Of a stretch of DNA of 32,597 nt, positions 32,538 through 32,597 are shown in pieces (position 1 is the stretch's first letter; every line of letters starts with the position of its first letter). Under the pieces are notes generated by a model. The model searched no databases. It saw only the letters and a program-made list of their open reading frames with translations, and was not told where the DNA came from. The stretch comes from an uncultured Gammaproteobacteria bacterium (GTDB lineage: Bacteria; Pseudomonadota; Gammaproteobacteria; Magnimaribacterales; Magnimaribacteraceae), in assembly GCA_913045055.1 (NCBI GenBank), contig CAJWPI010000019.1, forward strand, positions 1-32,597, read 5' to 3'. The position numbers and the translations under genes were made by a program.

Positions 32538-32597
32538 AATCATCTTGCAGAAAGAAATGTTCTGGATTTATCGAGAATCCTAATCCGCCATAAGCTC

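Noticed and set aside
32496-32597. Complete tRNA or tmRNA gene at the right edge
   Set aside because: The 3' end is tRNA-like, but no 5' acceptor strand (GCCCAGA) or D-arm is present and the anticodon stem is broken. The acceptor lacks the U70 needed for the G3:U70 pair of tmRNA.
1-32597. CRISPR array, insertion sequence, toxin-antitoxin or phage defence cassette
   Set aside because: No regularly spaced repeats, transposase motifs or defence-type domains are visible; almost all space is taken by core metabolic and envelope genes.

Overview
The window reads as a stretch of core chromosome from a low-GC, gene-dense gammaproteobacterium. The SAR86-like marine lineages fit best, but this is inference from gene order and style; no rRNA or other marker is present. 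Gene orders match blocks known from Pseudomonas and relatives: yggS-proC-yggT-metX-metW-rdgB, and HAD/rppH next to TSUP-lgt-thyA-folA. Most same-strand neighbours overlap by 4 to 8 bases or abut. Several convergent pairs overlap at their 3' ends, and TTG or GTG starts are frequent. No stretch longer than about 225 bases lacks a gene.

Layout. (1) 1-1634, plus strand: rpoH (sigma-32) and trmB, with the possible tail of an upstream gene. (2) 1636-10139, minus strand: a protein fusing a DUF1295 membrane domain to phosphatidylserine decarboxylase, then efp, argS, yggS, proC, yggT, metX, metW and rdgB. metX has its own promoter and a SAM-II riboswitch whose terminator ends at the metX start codon. 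(3) 10281-15507, plus strand: a six-gene TonB2-type energy-transduction operon (DUF3450, TtpC-like ExbB, ExbB, ExbD, TonB, TPR protein). (4) 15496-20370, minus strand: TSUP permease, two-subunit sodium:solute symporter, lgt, thyA and folA. (5) 20426-22415: TANGO2/NRDE protein, rppH and a HAD phosphatase. (6) 22408-26755, minus strand: the glycine-cleavage operon gcvT-gcvH-gcvP. (7) 26977-32469: a subgroup Ic aspartate aminotransferase, hspQ, a ferredoxin/rubredoxin-reductase-like flavoprotein, an ABM monooxygenase, zapE, a GFA-family protein and a second DUF1295 protein. (8) 32496-32537: the exact 3' half of a tRNA-Phe (nucleotides 35-76) with no matching 5' half. This looks like an attachment-site remnant and suggests an integrated element just beyond the right edge.

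Functional links. metX and metW belong to methionine synthesis and are controlled by SAM. thyA uses methylene-THF and folA recycles the resulting DHF, while gcvTHP supplies methylene-THF from glycine, so the window holds much of a one-carbon circuit. The TonB2 module would power outer-membrane receptors encoded elsewhere.

No CRISPR array, phage block, toxin-antitoxin pair or defence system is visible. The most notable items are the compact SAM-II switch, the DUF1295-Psd fusion, the tRNA-Phe remnant, and an inverted pair of DnaA-box-like sequences upstream of gcvT.
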